Assembly: GCA_016712285.1 (NCBI GenBank)
Contig: JADJRK010000001.1
Span: 3,472,001 to 3,536,000 of the forward strand
DNA from: Planctomycetota bacterium
Lineage (GTDB): Bacteria > Planctomycetota > UBA8742 > UBA2392
Direction of reading: 5' to 3'
DNA: 64,000 nt
This document shows positions 42,406 through 51,617 of this stretch, piece after piece. The notes beneath the pieces are model-generated. The model made no database searches, was not told where the DNA came from, and saw only the letters and a list, made by a program, of their open reading frames with translations. Made by a program: the position numbers and the translations under genes. The number at the start of each line of letters is the position of its first letter. Position 1 is the stretch's first letter.

Positions 42406-44466
42406 ATGATCCTCTTTCGCATTCTCCTGATCGCCCTGCTGGCTGCCCCCGTTGCCGCGCAGGTGCTTGACCGCGGCTACATCTCGCACCGCGCGGGCTT
42501 GCCTGGCAACACCGGCAACGCCAGCAGCCAGTTCAACACGCTGATGGAACCCGGCTTGCGCATGATCAGCGACGACGGCCGCTATTGCGTGTTCAGCAGC
42601 CACGCGACGAATCTCGTCGCCGGGCAGGTGGATGTGTTCAACACGATCGACGCCTTCTGGCATGATCGCCTCACCGGCCAGACCAAACTGGTCAGCCACA
42701 GCGCGGCTTCGCAGACGACCAGTGTCGGCGGCGCCAGCGTCTCGATCAGTGCCGACGGGCAATGGGTTTCGTTTGTCAGCGCCGGCAGCGCGCTGATGCA
42801 GGGGCAGATTGACACCAACAACGTGGGCGACGTCTTTCTGTGGGAAGCGGCAACCGGCGAAGTCACGCTGGTCAGCCACGCTTTGGGCGACCCCTTCACT
42901 GCGTGCAACAACGCCTCGATCTGGCCGGCGATCAGCGCTGACGGCAACACCGTCGCCTTCGTCACCAGCGCCACCAACCTGCAAACCGGCGTCAGCGACA
43001 CGAACTCCACCTACGACCTGTATGTCTACGACCGCGTCAGCGGCAGCAACACGCTGATCAGCCACGTCCAGGGCGACCCGCTGACCAGCGCTAACGGCTG
43101 GTCTTCGCGCCCGGTCATGAGCGCCAACGCGGGCAAGATCGCGTTCGCCAGCAAAGCCACCAACCTGGTGACGGGGCAGGTGGACACGAACAACGAGTGG
43201 GATGCCTTTCACTACGACCGCGCGACACAGACGGTTGCGCTGATGAGCACGTCGATTGCCGGGCCGTCGCTGGCGGCTGGCAACGCGCCGGCGTACCTGC
43301 TGGATATCAGCGATGACGGCCGCTACGCGATTTTTGTGTCGATCGCCGACGACATCGCCGCGGGAGTGACCGACGCGAACACTGAAGACGACCTGTTCCT
43401 GTACGACGCGAACACGGCCACCGTGGTGATGATTACGCGCAGCTCGGCCAACCCGACGCAGTCGATGAGCGTGACGCCGTCCAGCTCGCTGGCGGTGTCG
43501 CACGCGCGGCTTTCGCGCAACGGACAGTGGGTGGCGTATTCGTGCCGTGACAGCGACGTGGCGGTGGGGCTGATCGACAACAACGACGCCGAAGACGTGT
43601 TCCTGTACGAGGTGGCCAGCGGCACCTCTGAGCTCGTGTCGAAGCGGCCCAACGGCAGCCCCGGCAACGGCGCCAGCACGGTGTGCGAGCCCAGCGCCGA
43701 CGGCCAGACCGTGATGTTCCTGACCATGGCGCAGAACCTCGTCTATCCGCTGTGGGACAACAACGCCAGCAACGACGTGTATCGCTGGAGCCGCACGACG
43801 GGCAGCATGCAACTGTTGAGCGGCTACGACGAATCCCACACCGGCCTTGGCCCCTGCTTCTTCGCGTTCATAAGCGCCGACGGCAGCACGGTGGTGTTCA
43901 ACACCAATTCGCCCGACATCATTGGCGGCGACGGCAACGGCGCCAGCGACGTCATCTTCGCCGCGAACTCGACCACGCCCCGGCTCAGCATCAGCCGCGA
44001 TGGCGTTGCCGTTGCCCACAACGCCGTGGACCAGAACCCACCCGGCTTGGTCACCGGCATCACGCTGACTTACAGCATGGAGAACTCTGGCGGCGGCACG
44101 CTGACCCTGACCGGCAACCCGCACGTGGAAATCGCCAACACCACCAACTGCACAGCCACCGTGATTCAGACGCCGGCCTCGCAGGTTGCCACGTTGGGCA
44201 GCACGACGTTCCAGGTGCTGGTGATGCCGCAGAGCGAGGGCATCTGGTCGCTGAACATCACGATCTGGAGCGACAGCACCGGCCCCAACCCCTATGCGTG
44301 GCTTGCGCGCGGCAGCGTGGCGTCGGCAGGCACGCCGGTAGATGAAAAGGACGACGGCGGCGGCAGCGAAGGCGGCGGTTGCGTGGCTGCGGGCGGAATG
44401 GTGCCCGCGTTGCCGGCATTGCTGGCGGTGCTGCTGTACCGGCGCCGGCGCAAGTTTTCGGCATAG
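42406..44466 (+). CDS. Secreted beta-propeller protein with C-terminal sorting tail
   Basis: A 686-residue protein. The signal peptide covers residues 1-18 (ends VAAQ). About eight TolB/PD40-like blades follow, each built around ISADGxxVxFxSxAxNLxxGxxDTNxxxDxFxxD. A beta-sandwich of about 100 residues comes next (LTYSMENSGGGTLTLTGNP). The end is DDGGGSEGGGCVAAGGMVP, then a TM and RRRRK. This Gly-rich, Cys, hydrophobic, Arg cluster is the tripartite form of MYXO-CTERM/GlyGly-CTERM sorting signals. ATG 42406 is chosen over a frame open from 42196, because it begins the signal peptide. A lipoprotein gene follows after 23 bases. Confidence 0.85.
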   Translation: MILFRILLIALLAAPVAAQVLDRGYISHRAGLPGNTGNASSQFNTLMEPGLRMISDDGRYCVFSSHATNLVAGQVDVFNTIDAFWHDRLTGQTKLVSHSAASQTTSVGGASVSISADGQWVSFVSAGSALMQGQIDTNNVGDVFLWEAATGEVTLVSHALGDPFTACNNASIWPAISADGNTVAFVTSATNLQTGVSDTNSTYDLYVYDRVSGSNTLISHVQGDPLTSANGWSSRPVMSANAGKIAFASKATNLVTGQVDTNNEWDAFHYDRATQTVALMSTSIAGPSLAAGNAPAYLLDISDDGRYAIFVSIADDIAAGVTDANTEDDLFLYDANTATVVMITRSSANPTQSMSVTPSSSLAVSHARLSRNGQWVAYSCRDSDVAVGLIDNNDAEDVFLYEVASGTSELVSKRPNGSPGNGASTVCEPSADGQTVMFLTMAQNLVYPLWDNNASNDVYRWSRTTGSMQLLSGYDESHTGLGPCFFAFISADGSTVVFNTNSPDIIGGDGNGASDVIFAANSTTPRLSISRDGVAVAHNAVDQNPPGLVTGITLTYSMENSGGGTLTLTGNPHVEIANTTNCTATVIQTPASQVATLGSTTFQVLVMPQSEGIWSLNITIWSDSTGPNPYAWLARGSVASAGTPVDEKDDGGGSEGGGCVAAGGMVPALPALLAVLLYRRRRKFSA

Positions 44467-44489
44467 ACGGTTTTTCCCCGAGGTAGACT

Positions 44490-45137
44490 GTGAGAATGCG
44501 AACCCTAGCCATGCTGATACCGCTGTTGCTGCTGGCCGCGTGCGATTCCGACGACCAGGGCAAGCCCGGCAAGTTGACGATCAAGGCCGACGTGGACACG
44601 GCGGTGATTGAGGGCAACTCGATCATGTGGGAGGCGCGCACTAACTTTGGCGCCAACGCGCACCACGTGTGGTCGATTGAATCCGGCTCGCTGCCGTCGG
44701 GCTTTACCATGACACCGGCCGACAACACGCTGACCGTCTCCGGCAGCAGCAACGTGCCGGGTGATTATCCCGTCACGCTGCGCGTTGAAGTCGATGACCG
44801 GCATGACAGCCACGACGTGACGTTCCGTGTCGCGCCGCTGACCGGCCCGCTGACGATCTATACCACGGTGGTGCCGGACTCGTTTGACACAGCAACGTAC
44901 AGCCATGACATCGTGATCACCGGCGGCACGAACACGGGCTACTCTTTCAGCATCATTGCGGGCAGCCTGCCGCAGAACTACTCGATCACGGCTGGGCCAT
45001 CTGGAGCGCGGCTGTCAGGCGTTGCGTCGCCGCACGGCACCTACACGTTTACGCTTGAGGTGACGGATTCAGGCGCCAATGTCGCCAGCGCGGCGTTCAG
45101 CTTCACTCTGAAGGAAAACATTTCCGGCCCGGCTTAA
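44490..45137 (+). CDS. Lipoprotein with two putative-Ig domains
   Basis: A 215-residue protein. GTG 44490 has GAGG six bases upstream; ATG 44496 is an alternative. The signal peptide ends in the lipobox LLLAAC. Two Ig-like domains follow (residues about 28-115 and 118-210), with He_PIG features such as SIESGSLPSGFTMTPADNTLTVSG and IIAGSLPQNYSITAGPSGARLSG. It follows the beta-propeller gene by 23 bases, so the two are probably co-expressed envelope proteins. Downstream is the tandem repeat array. Confidence 0.78.
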   Translation: MRMRTLAMLIPLLLLAACDSDDQGKPGKLTIKADVDTAVIEGNSIMWEARTNFGANAHHVWSIESGSLPSGFTMTPADNTLTVSGSSNVPGDYPVTLRVEVDDRHDSHDVTFRVAPLTGPLTIYTTVVPDSFDTATYSHDIVITGGTNTGYSFSIIAGSLPQNYSITAGPSGARLSGVASPHGTYTFTLEVTDSGANVASAAFSFTLKENISGPA

Positions 45138-45149
45138 CCCCGATCAACG

Positions 45150-45704
45150 CGACTGGCCTGCCAGCCGTAGCGCCGGGAATCTGCGCCTTCAAAGAACGAG
45201 TCCGCCTTCGCTGAAGCTTCGGCGGACAGCCTGCGCGCCGGACTTTCGTCGGGGCATAGTGGCTGGCGTGCCAGCCGTAGCGCCGGGAATCTGCGCCTTC
45301 AAAGAACGAGTCCGCCTTCGCTAAAGCTTCGGCGGACAGCCTACGCGCCGGATTTTGCGTCGGGGCATAGAGGCTGGCGTGCCAGCCGTAGCGCCGGGAA
45401 TCTGCGCCTTCAAAGAACGAGTCCGCCTTCGCTGAAGCTTCGGCGGACAGCCTACGCGCCGGACTTTCGTCGGGGCATAGTGGCTGGCGTGCCAGCCGTA
45501 GCGCCGGGAATCTGCGCCTTCAATGAACGAGTCCGCCTTCGCTAAAGCTTCGGCGGACAGCCTACGCGCCGGATTTTGCGTCGGGGCATAGAGGCTGGCG
45601 TGCCAGCCGTAGCGCCGGGAATCTGCGCCTTCAAAGAACGAGTCCGCCTTCGCTGAAGCTTCGGCGGACAGCCTACGCGCCGGACTTTCGTCCGGCGCGT
45701 AGGC
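45150..45704. repeat. Five-copy 110/111-bp tandem repeat array
   Basis: The anchor CCAGCCGTAG recurs at 45161, 45271, 45382, 45492 and 45603, giving spacings 110, 111, 110 and 111. Odd copies have GCTGAAGC and GACTTTCGTC; even copies have GCTAAAGC and GATTTTGCGTC, so the higher-order unit is a 221-bp dimer. Each copy contains the palindromes GGCTGGC-gt-GCCAGCC, GTCCGCC...GGCGGAC and GCGCCGG. The array fills the gap 45138-45704, 3' of tRNA-Leu. An open frame of 137 codons across it is a by-product of the repeat. Copy 5 ends in a 13-bp-stem hairpin. Confidence 0.95.
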
Positions 45705-45789
<85 letters not shown>

Positions 45790-45791
45790 AC

Positions 45792-45891
45792 GTGGCATCG
45801 GCTTCCAGCCGATGTCGTCTGGACGGGCCTCTGCGCCCGTCCCCAACGGCTGGAAGCCGTTGGCACTACATGGCCTGGAAGGCCATGCCAC
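45792..45891. repeat. Multi-hairpin array C (intergenic)
   Basis: GTGGCAT (45792-45798) and ATGCCAC (45885-45891) bracket four hairpins: CATCGGCT-tcc-AGCCGATG, GACGGGC-ctctgc-GCCCGTC, CAACGGCT-gga-AGCCGTTG and CATGGCCT-gga-AGGCCATG. The outer stem is identical to that of the array at 60.0 kb. It separates tRNA-Leu from the hydrolase gene. Confidence 0.8.
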
Positions 45892-45892
45892 T

Positions 45893-47086
45893 CTAGAACT
45901 CTTCTTCTTTCTTTTCGTCTTTGTCTTCTTTGCGGCCCGGGGTGTCGCCTTTGGGCTCGCGCTTTTCGTTGCTTTCTTCTTTCTTGGGCTCTGCCGCTTT
46001 CAGGCGCTTGCCGCTGCGGTCGAACACCGGCGAGTATTCCTCGTCGGGGTCAACCTTGGCTTCGCCTGTCCAGACGCGCGGCGCGCAGACGTGGCGGCCA
46101 TCGCTGTACTTGCCCATGAAGCGCTGCTGAGGCGTGTTGCCGAGGGCGTACTGGCGGTTCTTGCCATAGAACGCTGCGTCGGTCAGCCCATCCAGCAGCT
46201 TCCAGTACCCGTGCCAGTCCCAGGCGTCGGCGGTGCCCTCGGGCGCCGCTGGCGTGAAGTGCCCGGCAACCAGCGGTGTGCGGCAGTAGTCGCAACTCAC
46301 GAACTCAATCAGGTTCTTGTTCTCTTTCTTCACCTTCGTGGCGTCCATGAAGTACTTCTTCGCGCAGTAAGACCCGACCGTCGTGTCGCTGTCGCCGAAC
46401 ACGGGCAGCAGCAGGCAATCTTCCGGGATGGTGCTGAAGTCGCTGTGCGGGATCAGCCCCGCAGCCTGCGCCTTGGATTCGTAGCTGAAGGCCCGCCCCG
46501 GCTGCACGGGCATGGCGGCGCGCGGCTTGGGCAGTTTCAGCGTCTCCCAGTCCGCAGCCAAATTCGCGGTTGTCACGCCGCCGGCCGAGTGCCCGGCGAT
46601 GGCGAACTTGTCTTTCAGCGGCTGCACGCGCTTTTTGTCTTCTTCGAGCCATGTGATGGCATCGTTGATGGCATGGGCCGAGTTGGGCGCGTAGTTGACC
46701 GTAGGCTCAAGCCGATGCTCCTGGTACAGCGGGTAGACCACGATGTTGCCGCGTTTGCACAGGTGATGCAGCCACTCGATGTAGCCGTCGGGCGTGAACG
46801 CGCCATAGCCGTGGATGAACGCGACCACGGGGGCATTCTCGGGCGCGGGCTCTGCGGGCGTGTACAGCCAGTATTTCTTGCCCTTCTCGCCGCGTTCGGT
46901 GACTTCGACCTTTTTGTGCGCGTAGTCGCTGCCGCCGGGGCCTTTTTCGGGCTGCTTGTCGGGCAGGCTGGCTTCGGGATTCTTGTCGGGGAAAGTCTGT
47001 TCGGCTTCGGTCTTCTGGGCCAGGGCCGGGGCGAAGAATGCCGGCGCCGCAAGCAACAGCGCGATCACCCAGATCAACATTCGCAT
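45893..47086 (-). CDS. Secreted alpha/beta hydrolase (chlorophyllase-like fold)
   Basis: A 397-residue protein. ATG 47086 has AGGAG six bases upstream; the frame opens eight codons earlier. A signal peptide covers residues 1-24. The alpha/beta-hydrolase core has oxyanion FIHGYGAF (near residue 90), nucleophile AIAGHSAGG (near residue 160), acid VFGDSDTTVGSY and His in LVAGHFTP. The last 50 residues are a highly charged Lys/Glu tail, ending EEEF. An extracellular esterase or depolymerase is likely. The stop lies at the edge of hairpin array C. Confidence 0.82.
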   Translation of the reverse strand: MRMLIWVIALLLAAPAFFAPALAQKTEAEQTFPDKNPEASLPDKQPEKGPGGSDYAHKKVEVTERGEKGKKYWLYTPAEPAPENAPVVAFIHGYGAFTPDGYIEWLHHLCKRGNIVVYPLYQEHRLEPTVNYAPNSAHAINDAITWLEEDKKRVQPLKDKFAIAGHSAGGVTTANLAADWETLKLPKPRAAMPVQPGRAFSYESKAQAAGLIPHSDFSTIPEDCLLLPVFGDSDTTVGSYCAKKYFMDATKVKKENKNLIEFVSCDYCRTPLVAGHFTPAAPEGTADAWDWHGYWKLLDGLTDAAFYGKNRQYALGNTPQQRFMGKYSDGRHVCAPRVWTGEAKVDPDEEYSPVFDRSGKRLKAAEPKKEESNEKREPKGDTPGRKEDKDEKKEEEF

Positions 47087-47168
47087 GGCGCACTCCTGTT
47101 CAATGTTCAAAGCATGATACCCCGAGAAACGCTCGGGGTATCAGATAGTCACGGTTGGCGGTCAAGTC

Positions 47169-47765
47169 TCACGCGCCGCGCAGGGCCTCTCTTTCGCTGG
47201 CGCTGGGCAGGCTCTGGTTGGCGATCTTTACCAGGTCGGCCAGATAGCGCGGGTCTGCAAAGTCTGCGCCCTGCTTGCGCACCCACTCGCGGATTTCTTT
47301 CAGGCTTACGCGGCCGTCTTTGTTCGCGTCCACCGCTTCGCCCTGCTTGATCTTCTCGATCATGCGCAACGCGAACGTCAGCGCGCTGCCGGTCAGGTCG
47401 AGCTGGGCCTCGGCTTGCCGCCGAAGGCCCGCCTCGCGCAACCGTTGCCGGTTGCGGGCGCGGGCGTATGCACCCGCCGCAAACGTCGTGATCGCGCCGG
47501 CCAAAGCACCCCACGGGCCCAGCGCGGCCATCCAGTCTGCCGCAGATTGCGCGCCTTGCGGGTTCACAAGCGCCACCGTGCGCGGTGGGTTGGGCAGGCC
47601 CGTGGCTTGATCGACGGCGTCGGTGGTGGGGTCGCCCTGCGCACTTTCAAACAGCGGGCGGCCGTGTTCGTCGGTGGCCTGCACGGTGGTTTCGCCCAGC
47701 AGGCTGTCGAGCAGCGCGCAGCCGGGCAGGGTGAACAGGCACAGTAGAAGGATGTAGTGTCGCAT
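47169..47765 (-). CDS. Lipoprotein with a TM segment and one EF-hand, in the phage-like cluster
   Basis: A 198-residue protein, last gene of the cluster. A lipobox LPGC appears at residues 14-17. A hydrophobic/Ala-Gly segment (residues about 80-102, WGALAGAITTFAAGAYA) may span the membrane and is followed by Arg-rich sequence. A canonical EF-hand loop DANKDGRVSLKE (near residue 146) follows, suggesting calcium binding. No phage family is recognised; its position after a holin-like gene suggests an envelope role such as lysis or surface attachment. Confidence 0.65.
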   Translation of the reverse strand: MRHYILLLCLFTLPGCALLDSLLGETTVQATDEHGRPLFESAQGDPTTDAVDQATGLPNPPRTVALVNPQGAQSAADWMAALGPWGALAGAITTFAAGAYARARNRQRLREAGLRRQAEAQLDLTGSALTFALRMIEKIKQGEAVDANKDGRVSLKEIREWVRKQGADFADPRYLADLVKIANQSLPSASEREALRGA

Positions 47766-47786
47766 GGTGTTCTCCGGGAGTGCCGT

Positions 47787-48020
47787 TCAGCGACGGCGGG
47801 ATTCAAGAGCGCTGATGCGCTCGGCGTGTTCAAGGTGCGTGGCGCGCATGGCGCGTAACTCGCCGCGGTGGCGGTTGACCTGCGCGTTCAGGCCCTCCAC
47901 CAGCACCGTCAGGCGCGCGACCGCCGTGTTCAGTTTCAAGCCGACTTTGATCAGCCCGATGCCGATCGCGCCGACCCACATGCCGGCGACGCTGAGCGCG
48001 AGTGTGTGCAGCGGGTCCAT
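47787..48020 (-). CDS. Holin-like small membrane protein
   Basis: A 77-residue protein with one N-terminal TM (residues 6-27) and a C-terminal coiled coil (TAVARLTVLVEGLNAQVNRH to the end). This is the layout of XhlA-type holin accessory proteins and phage small membrane proteins. It sits between the tail-like gene (9-base gap) and the lipoprotein gene (21-base gap). No lysin follows. The holin role rests on layout and position only. Confidence 0.5.
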   Translation of the reverse strand: MDPLHTLALSVAGMWVGAIGIGLIKVGLKLNTAVARLTVLVEGLNAQVNRHRGELRAMRATHLEHAERISALESRRR

Positions 48021-48029
48021 GTTGCTTCC

Positions 48030-51000
48030 TCAGGTTGGAGTCCCGACCACGATGGCGCGGTACGTCGCGCCGTCGGCGTTGACGCTGCCGTCGGTTGTGT
48101 TCAGCGTGAGTACCTGCGACGTGCCGGCAGACTGCGTTCCGAAACTGACGTCGCCGGCTGCGCTGCCATCGCCCGTGCGGCGCAGTTGCGTGCCCGTGGC
48201 GCCGGCAGGAAAGATAAACGCGAGCTGTGTGGTCGCGGCGCTGTCCGTGCGCATCACGACAATGGCGTGCGCGCGGTTGACGCCGGTCAGCGTGACCGCA
48301 AGCCCGCTGGCACCGTTTCCCGTCCACTCGATCACGCGCACTGCGGTGATCTCTGCCAGCATGGCGAGGCGCGCCGCGCCGTACATCAATGCCCCGGCAC
48401 CGCTGTCTTCCCACAGAGTGCTCGGTCCGCCGGGGTTGGCGGCCTGCGGGTCAAGTGTCAAGCCGGTCGGGTCAATCAACCCGGCGACGGTCAGCTTGCC
48501 GCCGATGCTGAAATCGCCGGGCGTGGCCAGGCCGCCTTCGTCGGCGCGGTGCAGTATTGTGTCGTCGCCGAAGGCGATGCCGTCCGCCTCATCTTCGCCA
48601 AGGCGCAAGGCTGCGTCGGCGCCGTAAGTGGCGTCGGGCCGCCCGAGTTGCATGTGGCCGGTGACGTGCAACCCGCGCGAGTTGTCATCGACGCTGGCGC
48701 CTTCCTCATCCAGCGCCGCAAGCAGCAGGTGGTGGCCGCTGGTCGCAAGCTGCATCACCCAGCCTTGCAGGACACCGGCGGCGCCGACCATGCCCGGCGA
48801 CCCGAACGCCAGCGATACCTCGGGGTGCAGCAGCAGCCACGTGTTGCGCGTGCCGCCGTCGCTGCCTGCCGCGTTCAGGCTGCGCAGCGGCGGCAGAAAG
48901 ATGCATCCGCCCCCCAGCGCACAGTCCGGAACACCGTTGACCTCGCCGGCCCAGCCCTCGCTCTTGATGCTGGGGCCGGGAAAGGGCACTTCGCGCTCGT
49001 CCTGCCGGTCGCTCGGGGCCGGCACCCAGTCGTGGCTTGGCGCCCACAGCTCGTGCTCGCTGACCACCCCGCGCACGTCATCCGGCGCGGTGACGCTGAC
49101 AGGCACCACCACGCGCGGCGGGTCGTCAATCGGAGGGTCGTCCACGGGCGGCTTGGTGGGTGGCTTCCACGTGGGAGGAATCTCGGGCAGGAAGGGCACG
49201 CGGTACTGGATTTTCCAGCGGCCGGGGCGCGTCTTGCCGTCCCAATGGTGTGTGCTTCCCTCGTGGTACTTGATCTGCGCCTCGTAGGGCGGCCACGGCG
49301 GCACCGCGCCGGCAAACGGCTCGGCGTAGAACGTCAGCGGCGCGTCGTGGGCCGGGTCGCGCGGCACCTTGAAGAACGCCTCGGTGCTCAGGTGCCCCGC
49401 GCTTTCGCGGTACACGCCGTCGTCGCCCGCGGCGCTGCCATACAGGTGTTTGCTGCAATGTGCCGAGTCCGCGAGCACCGGCCCGCCATTGCCTGTCGCG
49501 GCCAGGCGCCCAAGGTCGCGCCCTGCGCCCTCGGCAAACAGCCCGCGACCGCTGGCTGCGTGGTTGCCCGTGGCCCCGTCGCGCAGGTTCAGCACCGGCA
49601 CCCAGCCCGGCGCGCCGCCGCCCACGCCAGCCTTGCGGTGCGCAGGGCTGAGGGCCAGCACGGTCAGGAACTGCAAACCGCCGCGCTTGTGGGCACTCAG
49701 ACTTGACCCGTCAAGGTCTGCGACCAGGTTGCTGGCGTCGCCGCGAGTGGCACCGCGCGCGTCGCTGACAAGCGGGCCGGCATCGACGAACTCGGGCTCG
49801 CCGCTAAGGCTCACCAGCAATCCGCGCAGGCCCTCTGGGCGCATCTTGCGCACACCGCCGAACTCTGCGGGCGCAAGCTCGGCGTGGCGGTCGTCAGGAC
49901 CGAGCACGCGCACGCGGCCCTGCGCAGTGCTTTCACAGCCAGCCACAAAGAACCAGCGCCCGAACCGGGCGGCATCGTCGCTGGCAAGAAAGTACGGAAA
50001 CGCGAACGTGCCCGGGTGCTCAAGCGAGATTGCGCCGGTGCGCGGGTCGATCGACGTGGCTTCGCTGGCAATTACCGACTCGCCCTCGGGCGCGTTGCCG
50101 CTGGTCTTCACAACCAGCGGGCCGGCACGGTACGCGTTCAGCGGCTGGTGCAGCGGCAATTCGGGTTTCACCGCACCGATGCGATGTGCCGGCATCAGCG
50201 CCCGTGGCAGCGGCCCCGGCAGCGCCGGTTCCTGCACAATCGTCGTGAGCAGCCCGCGCGGGCCGGCTTCGCAGGTGACGCTTGCCACGCAACCGGCTGC
50301 CGATGCGCCTGCAATGCCGACCAGGAGTTGCGTAACACGAGGCGGTGCGTGGGCCATCCCGTCGGTCAGGCTGCGAGCTTGCGCTGCCAGCGAGTTTGCG
50401 TTCAGGGACGCGCCGTGTTCGTCCAGTACCGTAAACAGGTGCGGCGCATCGATCACGCGTGCCGGGCCATCACCACCCAGGCGCCGGGTATGGCGAAACG
50501 GCGGGGCATCGGTGGGCAACGCAATCGTCAGTGCGATGCGCGGTTCGCCGACCAGGCGGCGCGACTGGCGCGTCGGGTCGTCTGCGGCTTCCAGCAGATA
50601 CGGTGGTTCGTGAAGCAACAGCAAGCCGCGCTCAAGATCAAGCTCAAACGCGTCCAGGGCCGGCAACCACGTTTCGGCTTCAAACACATTGTCGGCTGGG
50701 TGGGCGGGTGCCACGCCGGTCGCGCGACTTGCGCCGACCTCAAGACGCGGCGGCAGCAGCGCGCCATCTTCGGCCACGCCGCCGACCGGTATCCAGCCCG
50801 CGTGTGCCGCCCGGAACATGCGAAACGCGAAGCGTCGCAACAGGGCGTCGCGGGCAGCGGCATCCGGCGCGGTGCCGACGAGGCCGCGAAAGCCGCCCTC
50901 GGTAAGACACGCGCGGCGCGCGTCGCGCTCGGCGATGCCCCATTGCTGCAGCAGCGCGGACAGCGGCTGCAACTCGCCGGTGGCGTCTGGTATCACGGCC

Positions 51001-51617
51001 TGCCAGTCGTCGCGCATGGTGACCAGGCGCAGTGTCGGCCCGCCTTGCACGGTGACTTCTGCGGGCGCGGTTCGTTCGGTGTGCGACTCCACCAGCGTGG
51101 ACTCGTTGACGTCTGCCGGTTCATGTGCGGGCCTGGTCTGCCACTCGCCGTCGTCGTCGATGGTCAGCGATTCACCGGCAAAGGCGCAGAGCTGCTGCAC
51201 AAGGCTGACCAGCGGCGCGTTCAGTGGCGGAAGCGGAGGCAGGACGCCAGCGGGTGTGGGCGCATCCTGGGCCGACAGCCCTGCCGACAGAAACAGCCGC
51301 GCCAGCGCATCCGAAAGCGCGATCCCGCCCGTGGCTGGCAGGTTGGCCCGCCGGTCTGCCCACTCGTAGCGCCGGTCAGCGCCGTGCACGATCAGCCGCC
51401 CGTCGCCGGACTGCTGCGTGCGAGTGCAAATGAACTGGCGAAGGGTGCGCCGGGTTGCGACGTCGCGCAGCTCAATGGTCAGCGCGTCTCCGGCTTGCAG
51501 CTCAGTGCCGGGCGGCAGCGTGATTGCGCAGGTTGAGGGCTCAGCGCCGCGGCGCAATACGACGCGGGCAGCCAGCGCGGGTGCTCCGTTCAGCGAGGCA
51601 AGTACGTGCTCGGTCAT
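48030..51617 (-). CDS. Large phage tail/baseplate-fiber-like protein
   Basis: A 1195-residue protein. The N-terminal 350 residues read like a baseplate hub or gp27/late-control-D-type barrel (TIELRDVATRRTLRQFICTRTQQSGDGRLIVHGADRRYEWADR). The middle has repeated structural domains and an acidic Pro-rich linker (near residue 840, PPTKPPVDDPPIDDPPRV). The C-terminal part (residues 990-1195) resembles a receptor-binding fiber, with a SIGGKLTVAGLIDPTGL segment. Its start overlaps the stop of the upstream gene by four bases (ATGA), indicating coupled translation. Assignment as tail protein is by style and context. Confidence 0.6.
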   Translation of the reverse strand: MTEHVLASLNGAPALAARVVLRRGAEPSTCAITLPPGTELQAGDALTIELRDVATRRTLRQFICTRTQQSGDGRLIVHGADRRYEWADRRANLPATGGIALSDALARLFLSAGLSAQDAPTPAGVLPPLPPLNAPLVSLVQQLCAFAGESLTIDDDGEWQTRPAHEPADVNESTLVESHTERTAPAEVTVQGGPTLRLVTMRDDWQAVIPDATGELQPLSALLQQWGIAERDARRACLTEGGFRGLVGTAPDAAARDALLRRFAFRMFRAAHAGWIPVGGVAEDGALLPPRLEVGASRATGVAPAHPADNVFEAETWLPALDAFELDLERGLLLLHEPPYLLEAADDPTRQSRRLVGEPRIALTIALPTDAPPFRHTRRLGGDGPARVIDAPHLFTVLDEHGASLNANSLAAQARSLTDGMAHAPPRVTQLLVGIAGASAAGCVASVTCEAGPRGLLTTIVQEPALPGPLPRALMPAHRIGAVKPELPLHQPLNAYRAGPLVVKTSGNAPEGESVIASEATSIDPRTGAISLEHPGTFAFPYFLASDDAARFGRWFFVAGCESTAQGRVRVLGPDDRHAELAPAEFGGVRKMRPEGLRGLLVSLSGEPEFVDAGPLVSDARGATRGDASNLVADLDGSSLSAHKRGGLQFLTVLALSPAHRKAGVGGGAPGWVPVLNLRDGATGNHAASGRGLFAEGAGRDLGRLAATGNGGPVLADSAHCSKHLYGSAAGDDGVYRESAGHLSTEAFFKVPRDPAHDAPLTFYAEPFAGAVPPWPPYEAQIKYHEGSTHHWDGKTRPGRWKIQYRVPFLPEIPPTWKPPTKPPVDDPPIDDPPRVVVPVSVTAPDDVRGVVSEHELWAPSHDWVPAPSDRQDEREVPFPGPSIKSEGWAGEVNGVPDCALGGGCIFLPPLRSLNAAGSDGGTRNTWLLLHPEVSLAFGSPGMVGAAGVLQGWVMQLATSGHHLLLAALDEEGASVDDNSRGLHVTGHMQLGRPDATYGADAALRLGEDEADGIAFGDDTILHRADEGGLATPGDFSIGGKLTVAGLIDPTGLTLDPQAANPGGPSTLWEDSGAGALMYGAARLAMLAEITAVRVIEWTGNGASGLAVTLTGVNRAHAIVVMRTDSAATTQLAFIFPAGATGTQLRRTGDGSAAGDVSFGTQSAGTSQVLTLNTTDGSVNADGATYRAIVVGTPT

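Noticed and set aside
42373..44124. 583-residue minus-strand ORF
   Set aside because: It is antisense to the beta-propeller protein, which has signal peptide, repeats and sorting tail.
45150..45704. CRISPR array
   Set aside because: Units are 110/111 bp and conserved across their full length, with no variable spacers and no cas genes.
47868..49706. 612-residue plus-strand ORF and similar long ones at 49-51 kb
   Set aside because: They are antisense shadows of the tail-like gene, low-complexity and without any domain.
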